NCBI GenBank assembly: GCA_029779995.1 | Contig: JAKOZM010000477.1 | Location: 1 to 7,133, forward strand | Reading direction: 5' to 3' | Source: Actinomycetes bacterium | GTDB lineage: Bacteria > Actinomycetota > Actinomycetes > S36-B12 > UBA10799 | Length of the DNA stretch: 7,133 nucleotides | Shown here: in pieces, positions 1 through 6,066 of the stretch | Layout: each line of letters starts with the position of its first letter | Numbering within the stretch: the stretch's first letter is position 1 | The notes under the pieces: model-generated | Database searches by the model: none | What the model saw: only the letters and a program-made list of their open reading frames with translations | What the model was told of the DNA's origin: nothing | Translations under genes and position numbers: made by a program

Positions 1-474
1 AATCAGGCCGACACCTTCGTGGAGTTGCTGACGGGGATCAGCCCCGCCCAGCAGGTCCCGGTGACCATCATCATGACCGACCAGGGGGCCGAGATCGAAG
101 GGTACGGCCCGATCAGCGACGGTCACGCCGCCGACCTGCTGGCCCGGCTGCACACACCCGCGGTGACCGTCCTGACCCGCCCACCCATGGGCATCCGCTA
201 CGCCCCGAGCCTCGCGATGCGGCGGTATGTGCAGGTGAGGGACCGGCACTGCCGGTTCCCCGGCTGCCAGCGCCCCGCCCGAGCATGCGACCTCGACCAC
301 CTCGTTCCCTGGCCGGCCGGGCCGACTGATGCCGACAACCTGGCGTGTCTGTGCCGGCACCATCACCGCCTCAAAACTCACACCGGATGGACCGTGCGCA
401 GACTCCCCGGCGGGGTCCTGGAATGGACCAGCCCCACCGGACGGGTCTACCGCAGCACCCTCGAAGACCCCTGA
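1..474 (+). CDS. HNH endonuclease domain protein (DUF222/13E12 type), C-terminal part
   Basis: This is the last 157 codons of a gene that enters from the left edge in frame 1; an ATG at 19 is internal and not a likely start. The HNH nuclease module is clear. A CRFPGC zinc-type pair begins at 250, DLDHLVPW at 289 carries the His of the first H-N-H element, and N-LACLCRHHHRLKTH supplies the Asn and the closing His cluster near 358-366. The tail TGWTVRRLPGGVLEWTSPTG is typical of actinobacterial proteins in which an N-terminal DUF222 domain precedes a C-terminal HNH domain. Such genes are often present in many copies per genome; their role is not settled, and links to mobile elements or DNA defence are only suggested. 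The DUF222 part is outside the window. The gene converges on the carboxylase gene, with 34 bp between the stop codons. Confidence 0.9.
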   Translation, partial: NQADTFVELLTGISPAQQVPVTIIMTDQGAEIEGYGPISDGHAADLLARLHTPAVTVLTRPPMGIRYAPSLAMRRYVQVRDRHCRFPGCQRPARACDLDHLVPWPAGPTDADNLACLCRHHHRLKTHTGWTVRRLPGGVLEWTSPTGRVYRSTLEDP

Positions 475-483
475 CCGCAAGCG

Positions 484-509
484 CCGCCCACGGCGGGGCA
501 CGCCGCCGT
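484..509. terminator. GC-rich hairpin between convergent genes, possible bidirectional terminator
   Basis: Between the two convergent stop codons, ACGGCGG at 490-496 pairs with CCGCCGT at 503-509 around a 6-nt loop. A competing CCGCC/GGCGG hairpin lies at 484-496. There is no U-tract on either strand, so this is at best an actinobacterial-style terminator without a tail. The call rests on position plus stem strength. Confidence 0.35.
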
Positions 510-2116
510 TACATCCGCCAGACGCCGTACTGACTGGTTCCCTCGACCGGCGCGGAGTGCACCGCTGACAGTGCCAGGCCCAGGACGGTCCGGGTGTCGC
601 GCGGATCGACGATGCCGTCGTCCCACAGCCTTCCGGTGGCGAACAGCGCCGTGGACTGCTCTTCCACCTGCTTCTCGAAGGCGTCGCGGACAGGCGCGAA
701 CGCAGCGTCATCGAAGGCGTCGCCCATCTTCTGCTGTGCCACGATCGTCAACACACCCGCCAGCTGCTTCGGCCCCATCACCGCGATCCGGTGGTTCGGC
801 CACGTGAAGACGAACCGAGGGTCGTAAGCGCGCCCGCTCATGCCGTAGTTGCCCGCGCCATAGGAGGCTCCGATCATCAGCGTCAAGTGCGGCACCGTCG
901 AGTTGGAGACCGCATTGATGAGCTTCGCGCCGTCCTTGATGATGCCGCCTTGCTCGTAGCGTGTGCCCACCATGAAGCCGGTGATGTTCTGCACGAAGAC
1001 GATCGGGACCTCCATGCGGTTGCACAGCTGGATGAACTGCGCGCCCTTATGGGACTCCTCGCTGAACAGGATGCCGTTGTTGCCCAGCAGGCCCACCGGA
1101 TAGCCACCGATGTGCCCCCAACCCGTGACCAGGGTCGAGCCGTAGAGGGGCTTGAACTCCTCGAACGCACTGTCATCGAGCACACGGGCCAAGACATCGT
1201 GCACATCGAAGGGCACCCGCACGTCGGCTGAGGCGATCCCAGCCAGCTCATCGGGGTCGTAGCGCGGCGAGATGGGTGTCCGATCAGGCCCGGGGCCGGC
1301 CTTGCGCCACCGCAGATGTCCCACGATCTCCCGGCCGATCCGCAGCGCGTCGGTCTCGTCCTGCGCCAAATAGTCCGCGAGGCCCGATACCCGGGCGTGC
1401 ATCTCGGCGCCACCGAGTTCCTCCTCGTCGGCGTCCTCGTCAATGGCCATCTTGACCAGTGGCGGGCCGCCCAGGTAGACCTTGGCCGCCTGCTTCTGCA
1501 GCACCACGTAGTCACTCATGCCCGGCACGTAGGCGCCGCCGGCGGTCGAGGATCCGAAGACCATGGTGACCGTGGGGATGCCAGCCGCTGACAACTGCGT
1601 GAGGTTCTTGAAGCTGGCCCCGCCCGGGACGAAGATGTCGGCCTGCTGCGGCAGGTCGGCTCCCGCCGACTCCGTCAGGCTCACCAGCGGCAGGCGGTTC
1701 TGCCGGGCGATGTCCATGGCACGCAGACCCTTGCGGACCGCGGTGGGACCCTGCGCACCACCCTTCACCGTCGGATCATTGGCGATGATCATGCACTCGG
1801 TGCCCTCGATGGTCCCGATGCCGGTGACCAGGCCGGCCCCGAGCGGATCCTGTGTGCCCCAACCCGCCAGTGGGCTCAACTCCAGGAAGGCGCTGCTGGC
1901 GTCCAGCAGGTATGCGATCCGCTCGCGTGGCAGCAACTTGCCGCGCTTGCGATGACGGGCGATGGTGCGGGCGTTCTTCTCGGGGTCGGAGGACCCGCCA
2001 CCGGCGGCCACCGAGCCCTGCAACTCACTGATGGCAGCCAGGGCTTCGAGCATCGCCTGGCGGTTGGCCTGGAACTGTGGGGAACCCGTGTCAACCATTG
2101 AGCGCAGCGCAGACAT
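509..2116 (-). CDS. acyl-CoA carboxylase, beta (carboxyltransferase) subunit
   Basis: The 535-residue product is a biotin-dependent acyl-CoA carboxylase carboxyltransferase. It would move the carboxyl group from carboxybiotin on a partner alpha subunit to an acyl-CoA in the cytoplasm. Both halves of the crotonase-like fold are present. The N-half has [18 protein letters not shown] (about 187-204), whose Gly-Gly-Ala forms an oxyanion hole. The C-half has [23 protein letters not shown] and [20 protein letters not shown] (from 416), with the second oxyanion hole. GRAYxPRF and WPN-RI-VMG resemble methylcrotonyl-CoA carboxylase beta and AccD1/AccD2-type subunits more than propionyl- or acetyl-CoA types. 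Substrate is therefore inferred, not shown. The ATG at 2116 fits the usual N-terminus and length; the open frame continues to 2356 but that part overlaps the divergent channel gene. No alpha subunit or acyl-CoA dehydrogenase gene lies beside it here, so it appears monocistronic. Confidence 0.93.
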   Translation of the reverse strand: MSALRSMVDTGSPQFQANRQAMLEALAAISELQGSVAAGGGSSDPEKNARTIARHRKRGKLLPRERIAYLLDASSAFLELSPLAGWGTQDPLGAGLVTGIGTIEGTECMIIANDPTVKGGAQGPTAVRKGLRAMDIARQNRLPLVSLTESAGADLPQQADIFVPGGASFKNLTQLSAAGIPTVTMVFGSSTAGGAYVPGMSDYVVLQKQAAKVYLGGPPLVKMAIDEDADEEELGGAEMHARVSGLADYLAQDETDALRIGREIVGHLRWRKAGPGPDRTPISPRYDPDELAGIASADVRVPFDVHDVLARVLDDSAFEEFKPLYGSTLVTGWGHIGGYPVGLLGNNGILFSEESHKGAQFIQLCNRMEVPIVFVQNITGFMVGTRYEQGGIIKDGAKLINAVSNSTVPHLTLMIGASYGAGNYGMSGRAYDPRFVFTWPNHRIAVMGPKQLAGVLTIVAQQKMGDAFDDAAFAPVRDAFEKQVEEQSTALFATGRLWDDGIVDPRDTRTVLGLALSAVHSAPVEGTSQYGVWRM

Positions 2117-2117
2117 G

Positions 2118-2139
2118 AAGTTGACGCTAGTGTCAACTT
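2118..2139. promoter_or_regulatory. 22-bp palindromic operator candidate at the carboxylase promoter
   Basis: AAGTTGAC (2118-2125) and GTCAACTT (2132-2139) are perfect 8-bp arms, and the 6-bp centre is also symmetric except for its outer pair, so 10 of 11 base pairs are symmetric. It begins two bases upstream of the carboxylase ATG and covers the proposed -10 box, which suits a repressor such as a TetR- or MerR-family protein. The core recalls TTGACG/CGTCAA-type sites of LiuR-like regulators of branched-chain acyl-CoA breakdown. That resemblance is from memory and is an inference. Confidence 0.6.
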
Positions 2140-2152
2140 TAGCCTCGGTCAA
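2124..2152 (-). promoter_or_regulatory. probable leaderless promoter of the carboxylase gene
   Basis: On the minus strand a -35-like TTGACC (2152-2147) is followed by a 17-nt spacer and a -10-like TAGCGT (2129-2124). Seven bases then separate the -10 from the ATG at 2116, so transcription would start at or next to the start codon. There is no Shine-Dalgarno sequence. The -10 sits inside the palindrome. Confidence 0.5.
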
Positions 2153-2169
2153 GCGGCAGCCGCTGCGTG

Positions 2170-2175
2170 TAGAGT
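2170..2175 (+). promoter_or_regulatory. possible -10 box of the channel-bpa operon
   Basis: TAGAGT fits the actinobacterial TANNNT pattern and ends 8 nt before the proposed GTG start at 2184, again suggesting a leaderless message. No convincing -35 box is seen 16-19 nt upstream, so this is a weak call. Confidence 0.35.
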
Positions 2176-2183
2176 GGCCCGAC

Positions 2184-3293
2184 GTGGCGCACCGTGACGA
2201 CGAGTCCCGGCTGGGTGGGCGGCTTTCCCTTCCGAATTGGAACTGGAGTCCGATCACCAGCGTGTTCGTGCGCGTGGGCTTGGCGTTCTTCGCCATCGCC
2301 GCCTGCACCTTTCTCGTGTGGGTCCAGCGCGACCAGTACCAGGACAACACCGGCACCCCGGTGGATCTGGTGGATGCGCTCTACTTCGCCACGGTGTCGC
2401 TGTCGACCACCGGCTACGGTGACATCACGCCAGCCACGGATCAGGCCCGGCTGGTCAACGTCTTTCTCATCACACCATTGCGCCTGCTGTTCCTCATCGT
2501 CCTGGTCGGGTCGGCGATCGAGGTCCTCACCGCTCGCACCCGCGACGAGTTCCGCGAACGCCGTTGGAGGAAGAAGTTGAAGAACCACACCGTGGTCATC
2601 GGGTACGGCGTCAAAGGCCGCTCCGCCGTGCGCATGTTGCTGGACAACGACGTGAAGCCCGAGACCATCGTGGTCATCAGTCATGATCCGGCCGCCGTCG
2701 AGGACGCCACCCGACCGTCCCGCAAAGATCCCACTGACCCCTCGTCCGAGGCCTATCCAGGCGTGGCAGGGATCTTGGGCGACGCCCGCCGCGAGGAGGT
2801 GCTCACGCACGCCGATGTCCCGACTGCGGGCAGAGTCATCGTCACGGTGGACCGCGATGATGTGGCGGTGCTGGTGACTCTGGCGGTGCGCAAACTGGCT
2901 CCGCAGGCCAAGCTCGTGGCGGCCGCTCGTGAGCAGGCGAGCGCGAACGTGCTCAAACAATCCGGCGCTGATCGGGTCATCACCACCGCTGAGGCGGCGG
3001 GACGCCTTCTGGGGATGCAGCTGGTTCACCCGTTGGCGGGCGAACTCATGGAGGATCTGCTGGACCCGTCTGAGGGTCTGGAGGTGCGCGAGCGGGAAGT
3101 GGGACGCGCGGAGTTGGGCATCAGCCCGGACCAACTGGCCCGCACCGGGGAGATGCTGTTGGCGGTGGAACGCGGGGATCAGATCTACCGGTTCAACACC
3201 GAGGGGCTGCGCGTCCTGCAGAAGGGCGACACGATTGTGACTATCAGGCAAGGCAAGCGACAGCAGAGGAAATCCGAGTTCTCCGATGACTGA
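2184..3293 (+). CDS. two-TM potassium channel with RCK (TrkA-N/TrkA-C) domains
   Basis: The 369-residue product is a K+-selective channel of the 2-TM/RCK class (MthK-like layout) in the cytoplasmic membrane. The first membrane helix is at about residues 26-47. A pore loop follows with the selectivity filter TTGYGD at 75-80, and the second helix is at about 91-115. A basic linker leads into the cytosolic RCK domain. [13 protein letters not shown] contains the Rossmann glycine motif (GYGVKG at 140-145) that binds nucleotide or ions in this family. A TrkA-C-like region follows at about 285-360 ([20 protein letters not shown] to GDTIVTI). The GTG at 2184 is chosen because it keeps a short hydrophilic N-terminus before the first helix and avoids overlap with the divergent promoter. 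An in-frame ATG at 2115 would overlap the carboxylase start and is disfavoured. The gene ends inside the start of bpa (ATGACTGA), so the two are probably co-translated. Confidence 0.9.
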   Translation: MAHRDDESRLGGRLSLPNWNWSPITSVFVRVGLAFFAIAACTFLVWVQRDQYQDNTGTPVDLVDALYFATVSLSTTGYGDITPATDQARLVNVFLITPLRLLFLIVLVGSAIEVLTARTRDEFRERRWRKKLKNHTVVIGYGVKGRSAVRMLLDNDVKPETIVVISHDPAAVEDATRPSRKDPTDPSSEAYPGVAGILGDARREEVLTHADVPTAGRVIVTVDRDDVAVLVTLAVRKLAPQAKLVAAAREQASANVLKQSGADRVITTAEAAGRLLGMQLVHPLAGELMEDLLDPSEGLEVREREVGRAELGISPDQLARTGEMLLAVERGDQIYRFNTEGLRVLQKGDTIVTIRQGKRQQRKSEFSDD

Positions 3294-3756
3294 ACAACCC
3301 AGTGAGCAGCCCTCCGTGATCATCGTCAATCCGGACGACGGGCCCAGCGTGGCCGATCAAGTGGAGCAGCCGGCCAAGGTGATGCGTATCGGCAGCATGA
3401 TCAAACAGCTGCTGGACGAGGTCAAGAGCGCTCCGCTGGACGAGGCCGCACGCCAGCGCCTCAAGCAGATCCACGCCACCAGCGTCAAGGAGCTCGAGGA
3501 GGGCCTGGCGCCCGAGTTGGTGCAGGAGTTGGACCGGTTGAGTCTGCCCTTCACTGATGACTCGATCCCCAGTGAAGCCGAACTGCGGATCGCGCAGGCA
3601 CAATTGGTCGGATGGCTCGAAGGCCTGTTCCACGGCATCCAGACCGCGCTGTTCGCCCAGCAGATGGCCGCCCGTGCCCAACTGGAACAGATGCGCCGAC
3701 AGGCGATCGAGGGCCAGCCGCACGTGGAAGCACCACACAACGGTCCCTACCTCTAG
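3286..3756 (+). CDS. bpa: bacterial proteasome activator Bpa/PafE
   Basis: The 156-residue product matches the DUF2587 family, the ATP-independent ring activator of the actinobacterial 20S proteasome (mycobacterial Rv3780, PafE). The conserved core runs from about residue 26 to 139: VEQPAKVMRIGSMIKQLLDE, APLDEAARQRLKQIHATS, ELEEGLAPEL and the helical block AELRIAQAQLVGWLEG followed by HGIQTALFAQQMAARAQL. These form the four-helix bundle that assembles into a dodecamer. The N-terminal 25 residues are acidic and variable, as in homologues. The C-terminus is GPYL where the well-studied mycobacterial protein has GQYL; this tail docks into the proteasome and opens its gate, with the penultimate Tyr retained here. 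The gene overlaps the channel gene by 8 nt. It implies that this organism encodes a 20S proteasome elsewhere. Confidence 0.95.
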   Translation: MTEQPSEQPSVIIVNPDDGPSVADQVEQPAKVMRIGSMIKQLLDEVKSAPLDEAARQRLKQIHATSVKELEEGLAPELVQELDRLSLPFTDDSIPSEAELRIAQAQLVGWLEGLFHGIQTALFAQQMAARAQLEQMRRQAIEGQPHVEAPHNGPYL

Positions 3757-3759
3757 ACC

Positions 3760-3797
3760 TCGCGCCAAATGCGGCGGTCAGTGAGGCGTTTGGCGCG
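3760..3797. repeat. 38-bp repeat, left copy (contains inverted repeat)
   Basis: This is identical over 38 bp to 4746-4783, in the same orientation, and starts 3 bp after the bpa stop codon. CGCGCCAAA at the left and TTTGGCGCG at the right are perfect 9-bp inverted arms. Including a U-G pair and two more pairs, the stem reaches 12 bp around a 13-nt asymmetric loop, which gives the element a direction. It may also end the channel-bpa transcript, although there is no U-tract. Confidence 0.9.
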
Positions 3798-3803
3798 CGC
3801 CTG

Positions 3804-3812
3804 TTGTCCACA
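3804..3812 (+). other. isolated DnaA-box-like 9-mer
   Basis: TTGTCCACA matches the preferred DnaA box of high-GC actinobacteria (Streptomyces and mycobacteria) exactly. It is a single copy, 7 bp right of the left repeat, with no AT-rich region nearby. It could be a DnaA titration or control site, or chance. Confidence 0.3.
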
Positions 3813-3843
3813 GGGGCGATCCAAGGCCCGATCCGGCATCAGG

Positions 3844-4770
3844 ATGGATCAGGTGCCCCACCTCTCCCCTCATGCTCTGAGCCTGCTCAGCAACCAGGCG
3901 AACGTGATCGCCTCCTGGCAGCCTGGCGCCCCTTCGCAGCAGGCGATGTTGCGAGCTGCGACCTCCGGCCTCTGGACGAAGCTCACGAGTCGTGTCTTCT
4001 ACGCCGCTCCCGGTGATCCGGGAGAGGACCAGTACCTGTGGGCGGGAGCGTTGCACTGCGGCCCCCAGGCCATGCTGTCCGGTCAAGCCGCCCTCACATG
4101 TCACGGATGGAGAGGCGAGCGCGCCGGGGCTATCGACGTTCTCGGGCACGCCAGCGCCAAGGCCCGGTCACTGCCGACCTGGCTGCGGCTTCGTCGCACA
4201 CGATTCATGCCACGGGCGGCGAAGGGCGGCATCCCCCGGGCCCGTCCACCGGCAGCAACGGTGCACGCGGCCGCGTGGGCACGGACGGACCTAGAGGCTG
4301 AGTACATCGTCATAACCGTTCTCCAGCAGCGGCTGGTCACCGTTCGGGACATCGTCGATGAACTCGCCGACCTTCCGGTGATCCCCCGTCGCGCCCGGAT
4401 CCTGACCACAGCCGACGAGTACGACCACGGGATCACCAGCATGAACGAACTCCACTTCGCGCGACTGTGCCGCCAGTACGGCATCCGTGAGCCAGACCGT
4501 CAAGTATGGCGCCGAGACGGCAAGCGGCGGCCGCGGCGCCTGGACGTCTTCTGGGACCAGGAGGGGGTCGTGGTGGAGATCGACGGGATCGGCCATCTGG
4601 ACCAGATGGTCCGCATGGATGACGACTTTCGGCAGAACTGCATGGTGCTGACCGGCGATCGGGTGTTCCTGCGCGTATCGACACTGGCGCTTCGCCACTC
4701 GGCGGACGACTTCATGAAGCAACTCATCGCCGCCCTCGAACAAGGTCGCGCCAAATGCGGCGGTCAGTGA
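3844..4770 (+). CDS. DUF559/Vsr-like PD-(D/E)XK nuclease-fold protein, repeat-flanked
   Basis: The 308-residue product (ATG at 3844) has two parts. The N-terminal region (SPHALSLLSNQANVIASWQ, then AMLSGQAALTCHGW) resembles the N-terminal and wing region of AbiEi-like actinobacterial proteins, an uncertain match. The C-terminal region fits the DUF559/Vsr endonuclease fold: NELHFARL with Glu202, RRLDVFWDQEGVVVEIDGIGH with Asp234 and Glu245 plus DG..H, then R..DD.RQN and RVFLRVS. Substrate and biological role are unknown; homologues are common, scattered accessory genes in actinobacteria. The frame is open back to an ATG at 3769 inside the left repeat, but that adds an Arg-rich stretch unlike the family, so 3844 is preferred without a good ribosome site to confirm it. 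The last six codons and the TGA come from the right repeat. The gene separates bpa from serS and has no functional link to either, which suggests an insertion. Confidence 0.8.
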   Translation: MDQVPHLSPHALSLLSNQANVIASWQPGAPSQQAMLRAATSGLWTKLTSRVFYAAPGDPGEDQYLWAGALHCGPQAMLSGQAALTCHGWRGERAGAIDVLGHASAKARSLPTWLRLRRTRFMPRAAKGGIPRARPPAATVHAAAWARTDLEAEYIVITVLQQRLVTVRDIVDELADLPVIPRRARILTTADEYDHGITSMNELHFARLCRQYGIREPDRQVWRRDGKRRPRRLDVFWDQEGVVVEIDGIGHLDQMVRMDDDFRQNCMVLTGDRVFLRVSTLALRHSADDFMKQLIAALEQGRAKCGGQ

Positions 4771-4783
4771 GGCGTTTGGCGCG
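4746..4783. repeat. 38-bp repeat, right copy (contains inverted repeat)
   Basis: This is an exact direct copy of 3760-3797, 986 bp downstream. The inverted arms extend to 10 bp here, because an A follows the right arm to pair with the leading T. It encodes the last six residues (AKCGGQ) and the stop codon of the DUF559 gene at 4768-4770, and its right arm lies where a serS -35 box would be. Confidence 0.9.
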
Positions 4784-4802
4784 AGGTCTCGCCCGATACC
4801 CT
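4775..4802 (+). promoter_or_regulatory. possible leaderless serS promoter, -35 within the repeat
   Basis: TACCCT at 4797-4802 fits TANNNT and ends 7 nt before the GTG start of serS. Sixteen nt upstream is TTTGGC (4775-4780), a weak -35 formed by the right arm of the repeat. No proper Shine-Dalgarno precedes the GTG, which agrees with a leaderless message. Confidence 0.4.
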
Positions 4803-4809
4803 CGGAATC

Positions 4810-6066
4810 GTGATTGACCTGCAGTTTCTGCGCAACCAGCCCGAGCAAGTCCGCATCTCCCAGGTCCGCCGGGGCGAGGATCCCGATCTCGTGGAGCGGG
4901 CCGTTGCTGCCGACCAGGCACATCGCGCAGCGTTGACCAGTTTTGAGCGCATGCGGGCACAGCAGAAGGATCTGGGCCGCCAGGTGGCCTCCGCGAGCAC
5001 CGATGAGCGCCCGGCCCTGCTGGCCAGGACCAAAGAACTGGCGGCCGCGGTCAAGGATGCCGAGCAGCAGGCCCGCGAGCACGAGCAGGAACTGCACGGT
5101 CTGGTCGATGCACTATCCAACGTCGTCGACATGGACGCCCCGATCGGTGGCGAATACGACTTCTCGGTCATCGATAAGCGCGGCACCATTCCCGAGTTCG
5201 ACTTCGAGGTGCGCGACCATCTGGAGATCGGCGAGACGCTCGGCGCGATCGACATGGCGCGCGGCGCGAAGGTCTCCGGGTCACGCTTCTACTACCTCAC
5301 CGGCCCTGGTGCCCTGCTGGAACTGGCGTTGGTCAACCTGGCCATGGATCAGGCGCAGCGCAACGGATTCACGCCCATGATCCCGCCCGCGCTGGTCCGT
5401 CCACAGGCGATGGCGGGCACGGGTTTCCTGGGCCAGGCTGCAGAGAACGTGTACCACCTGCCCGACGACGACATGTACCTCGTGGGCACGGCCGAGGTGC
5501 CGCTGGCCGCCTACCACAGTGACGAGATCCTCGAGGACCTCCCGCTGCGCTACGTGGGCTTCTCCCCCTGTTATCGCCGCGAGGCCGGGTCCCACGGCAA
5601 GGACACCCGCGGCATCTTCCGGGTGCACTGGTTCGACAAGGTGGAGATGTTCGTCTTCACCACCCCCGAGCAGGCCGCCGAGGAGCACCAGCGCCTGCTG
5701 CAGTGCGAGATCGGGTTCCTGGAGGCCCTCGAGATCCCGTTCCGGATCATCGACGTCGCCACCGGGGACCTGGGCGCCAGCGCGGCCCGCAAGTTCGACT
5801 GCGAGGCCTGGATCCCCAGCCAGCAGCGCTACCGCGAGCTCACCAGCACGTCCAACTGCACCACCTTCCAGTCCCGTCGGCTGCGGATCCGGACCAAGCA
5901 GGGCAAGGCCACTACACCGGTCGCCACCCTCAACGGCACCCTCACCGCCATCACCCGCACGATCGTGGCACTGCTGGAGAACCATCAGCGCGCCGACGGG
6001 TCGGTCGCCATCCCGCCGGCGTTGCAGCCCTACCTCGGGGGACGTACGCAGTTGACGCCCGCCTGA
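4810..6066 (+). CDS. serS: serine--tRNA ligase
   Basis: The 418-residue product charges tRNA-Ser (and tRNA-Sec where present) with serine in the cytosol. It has the normal length and domain order. The N-terminus [15 protein letters not shown] leads into the long coiled-coil tRNA-binding arm (about residues 30-105, rich in Glu/Gln/Arg/Ala). The class II catalytic core follows. [13 protein letters not shown] is the serine-binding loop. Motif 2 is [20 protein letters not shown] (from 251), continuing [28 protein letters not shown] (from 345) and [20 protein letters not shown] (motif 3, Asn375-Gly376) complete the active site. The GTG at 4810 is chosen because it gives the family N-terminus directly. 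The stop codon overlaps the next start (TGATG), coupling it to the HAD gene. The gene is essential and nothing in it looks damaged. Confidence 0.97.
   Translation: MIDLQFLRNQPEQVRISQVRRGEDPDLVERAVAADQAHRAALTSFERMRAQQKDLGRQVASASTDERPALLARTKELAAAVKDAEQQAREHEQELHGLVDALSNVVDMDAPIGGEYDFSVIDKRGTIPEFDFEVRDHLEIGETLGAIDMARGAKVSGSRFYYLTGPGALLELALVNLAMDQAQRNGFTPMIPPALVRPQAMAGTGFLGQAAENVYHLPDDDMYLVGTAEVPLAAYHSDEILEDLPLRYVGFSPCYRREAGSHGKDTRGIFRVHWFDKVEMFVFTTPEQAAEEHQRLLQCEIGFLEALEIPFRIIDVATGDLGASAARKFDCEAWIPSQQRYRELTSTSNCTTFQSRRLRIRTKQGKATTPVATLNGTLTAITRTIVALLENHQRADGSVAIPPALQPYLGGRTQLTPA

Noticed and set aside
1366..1380. GCGCCAAAT near 1366 as a third copy of the 38-bp repeat
   Set aside because: Only a short match inside the conserved carboxylase coding sequence; flanks and the second arm are missing.
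1962..2183. Upstream extension of the channel frame, including the ATG at 2115
   Set aside because: It lies opposite the carboxylase coding region and operator, and adds residues not expected before the first membrane helix.
2117..2356. N-terminal extension of the carboxylase frame up to 2356 on the minus strand
   Set aside because: It would overlap the channel gene's N-terminus and both promoters and adds an Arg/Ser-rich sequence unlike the family; the ATG at 2116 gives the normal N-terminus.
2139..3329. 396-codon open frame on the minus strand opposite the channel gene
   Set aside because: His/Gly/Arg-rich low-complexity translation with no family resemblance; a shadow frame of high-GC coding DNA.
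3804..3812. DnaA box as evidence of a replication origin
   Set aside because: A single box with no cluster, no AT-rich region and no dnaA/dnaN neighbours.
3760..4783. Interpretation of the repeat-bounded segment as a classical insertion sequence
   Set aside because: The only gene encodes a DUF559-type nuclease fold, not a transposase, and the ends are direct copies of a palindrome, not terminal inverted repeats of one element; no target-site duplication was recognised.
4291..5097. 268-codon minus-strand frame spanning the nuclease 3' end, the right repeat and the serS start
   Set aside because: It is antisense to two clear genes and its translation shows no recognisable domain.
5281..5985. 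234-codon minus-strand frame inside serS
   Set aside because: Antisense shadow of serS with Gly/Val/Asp-biased composition and no motifs.
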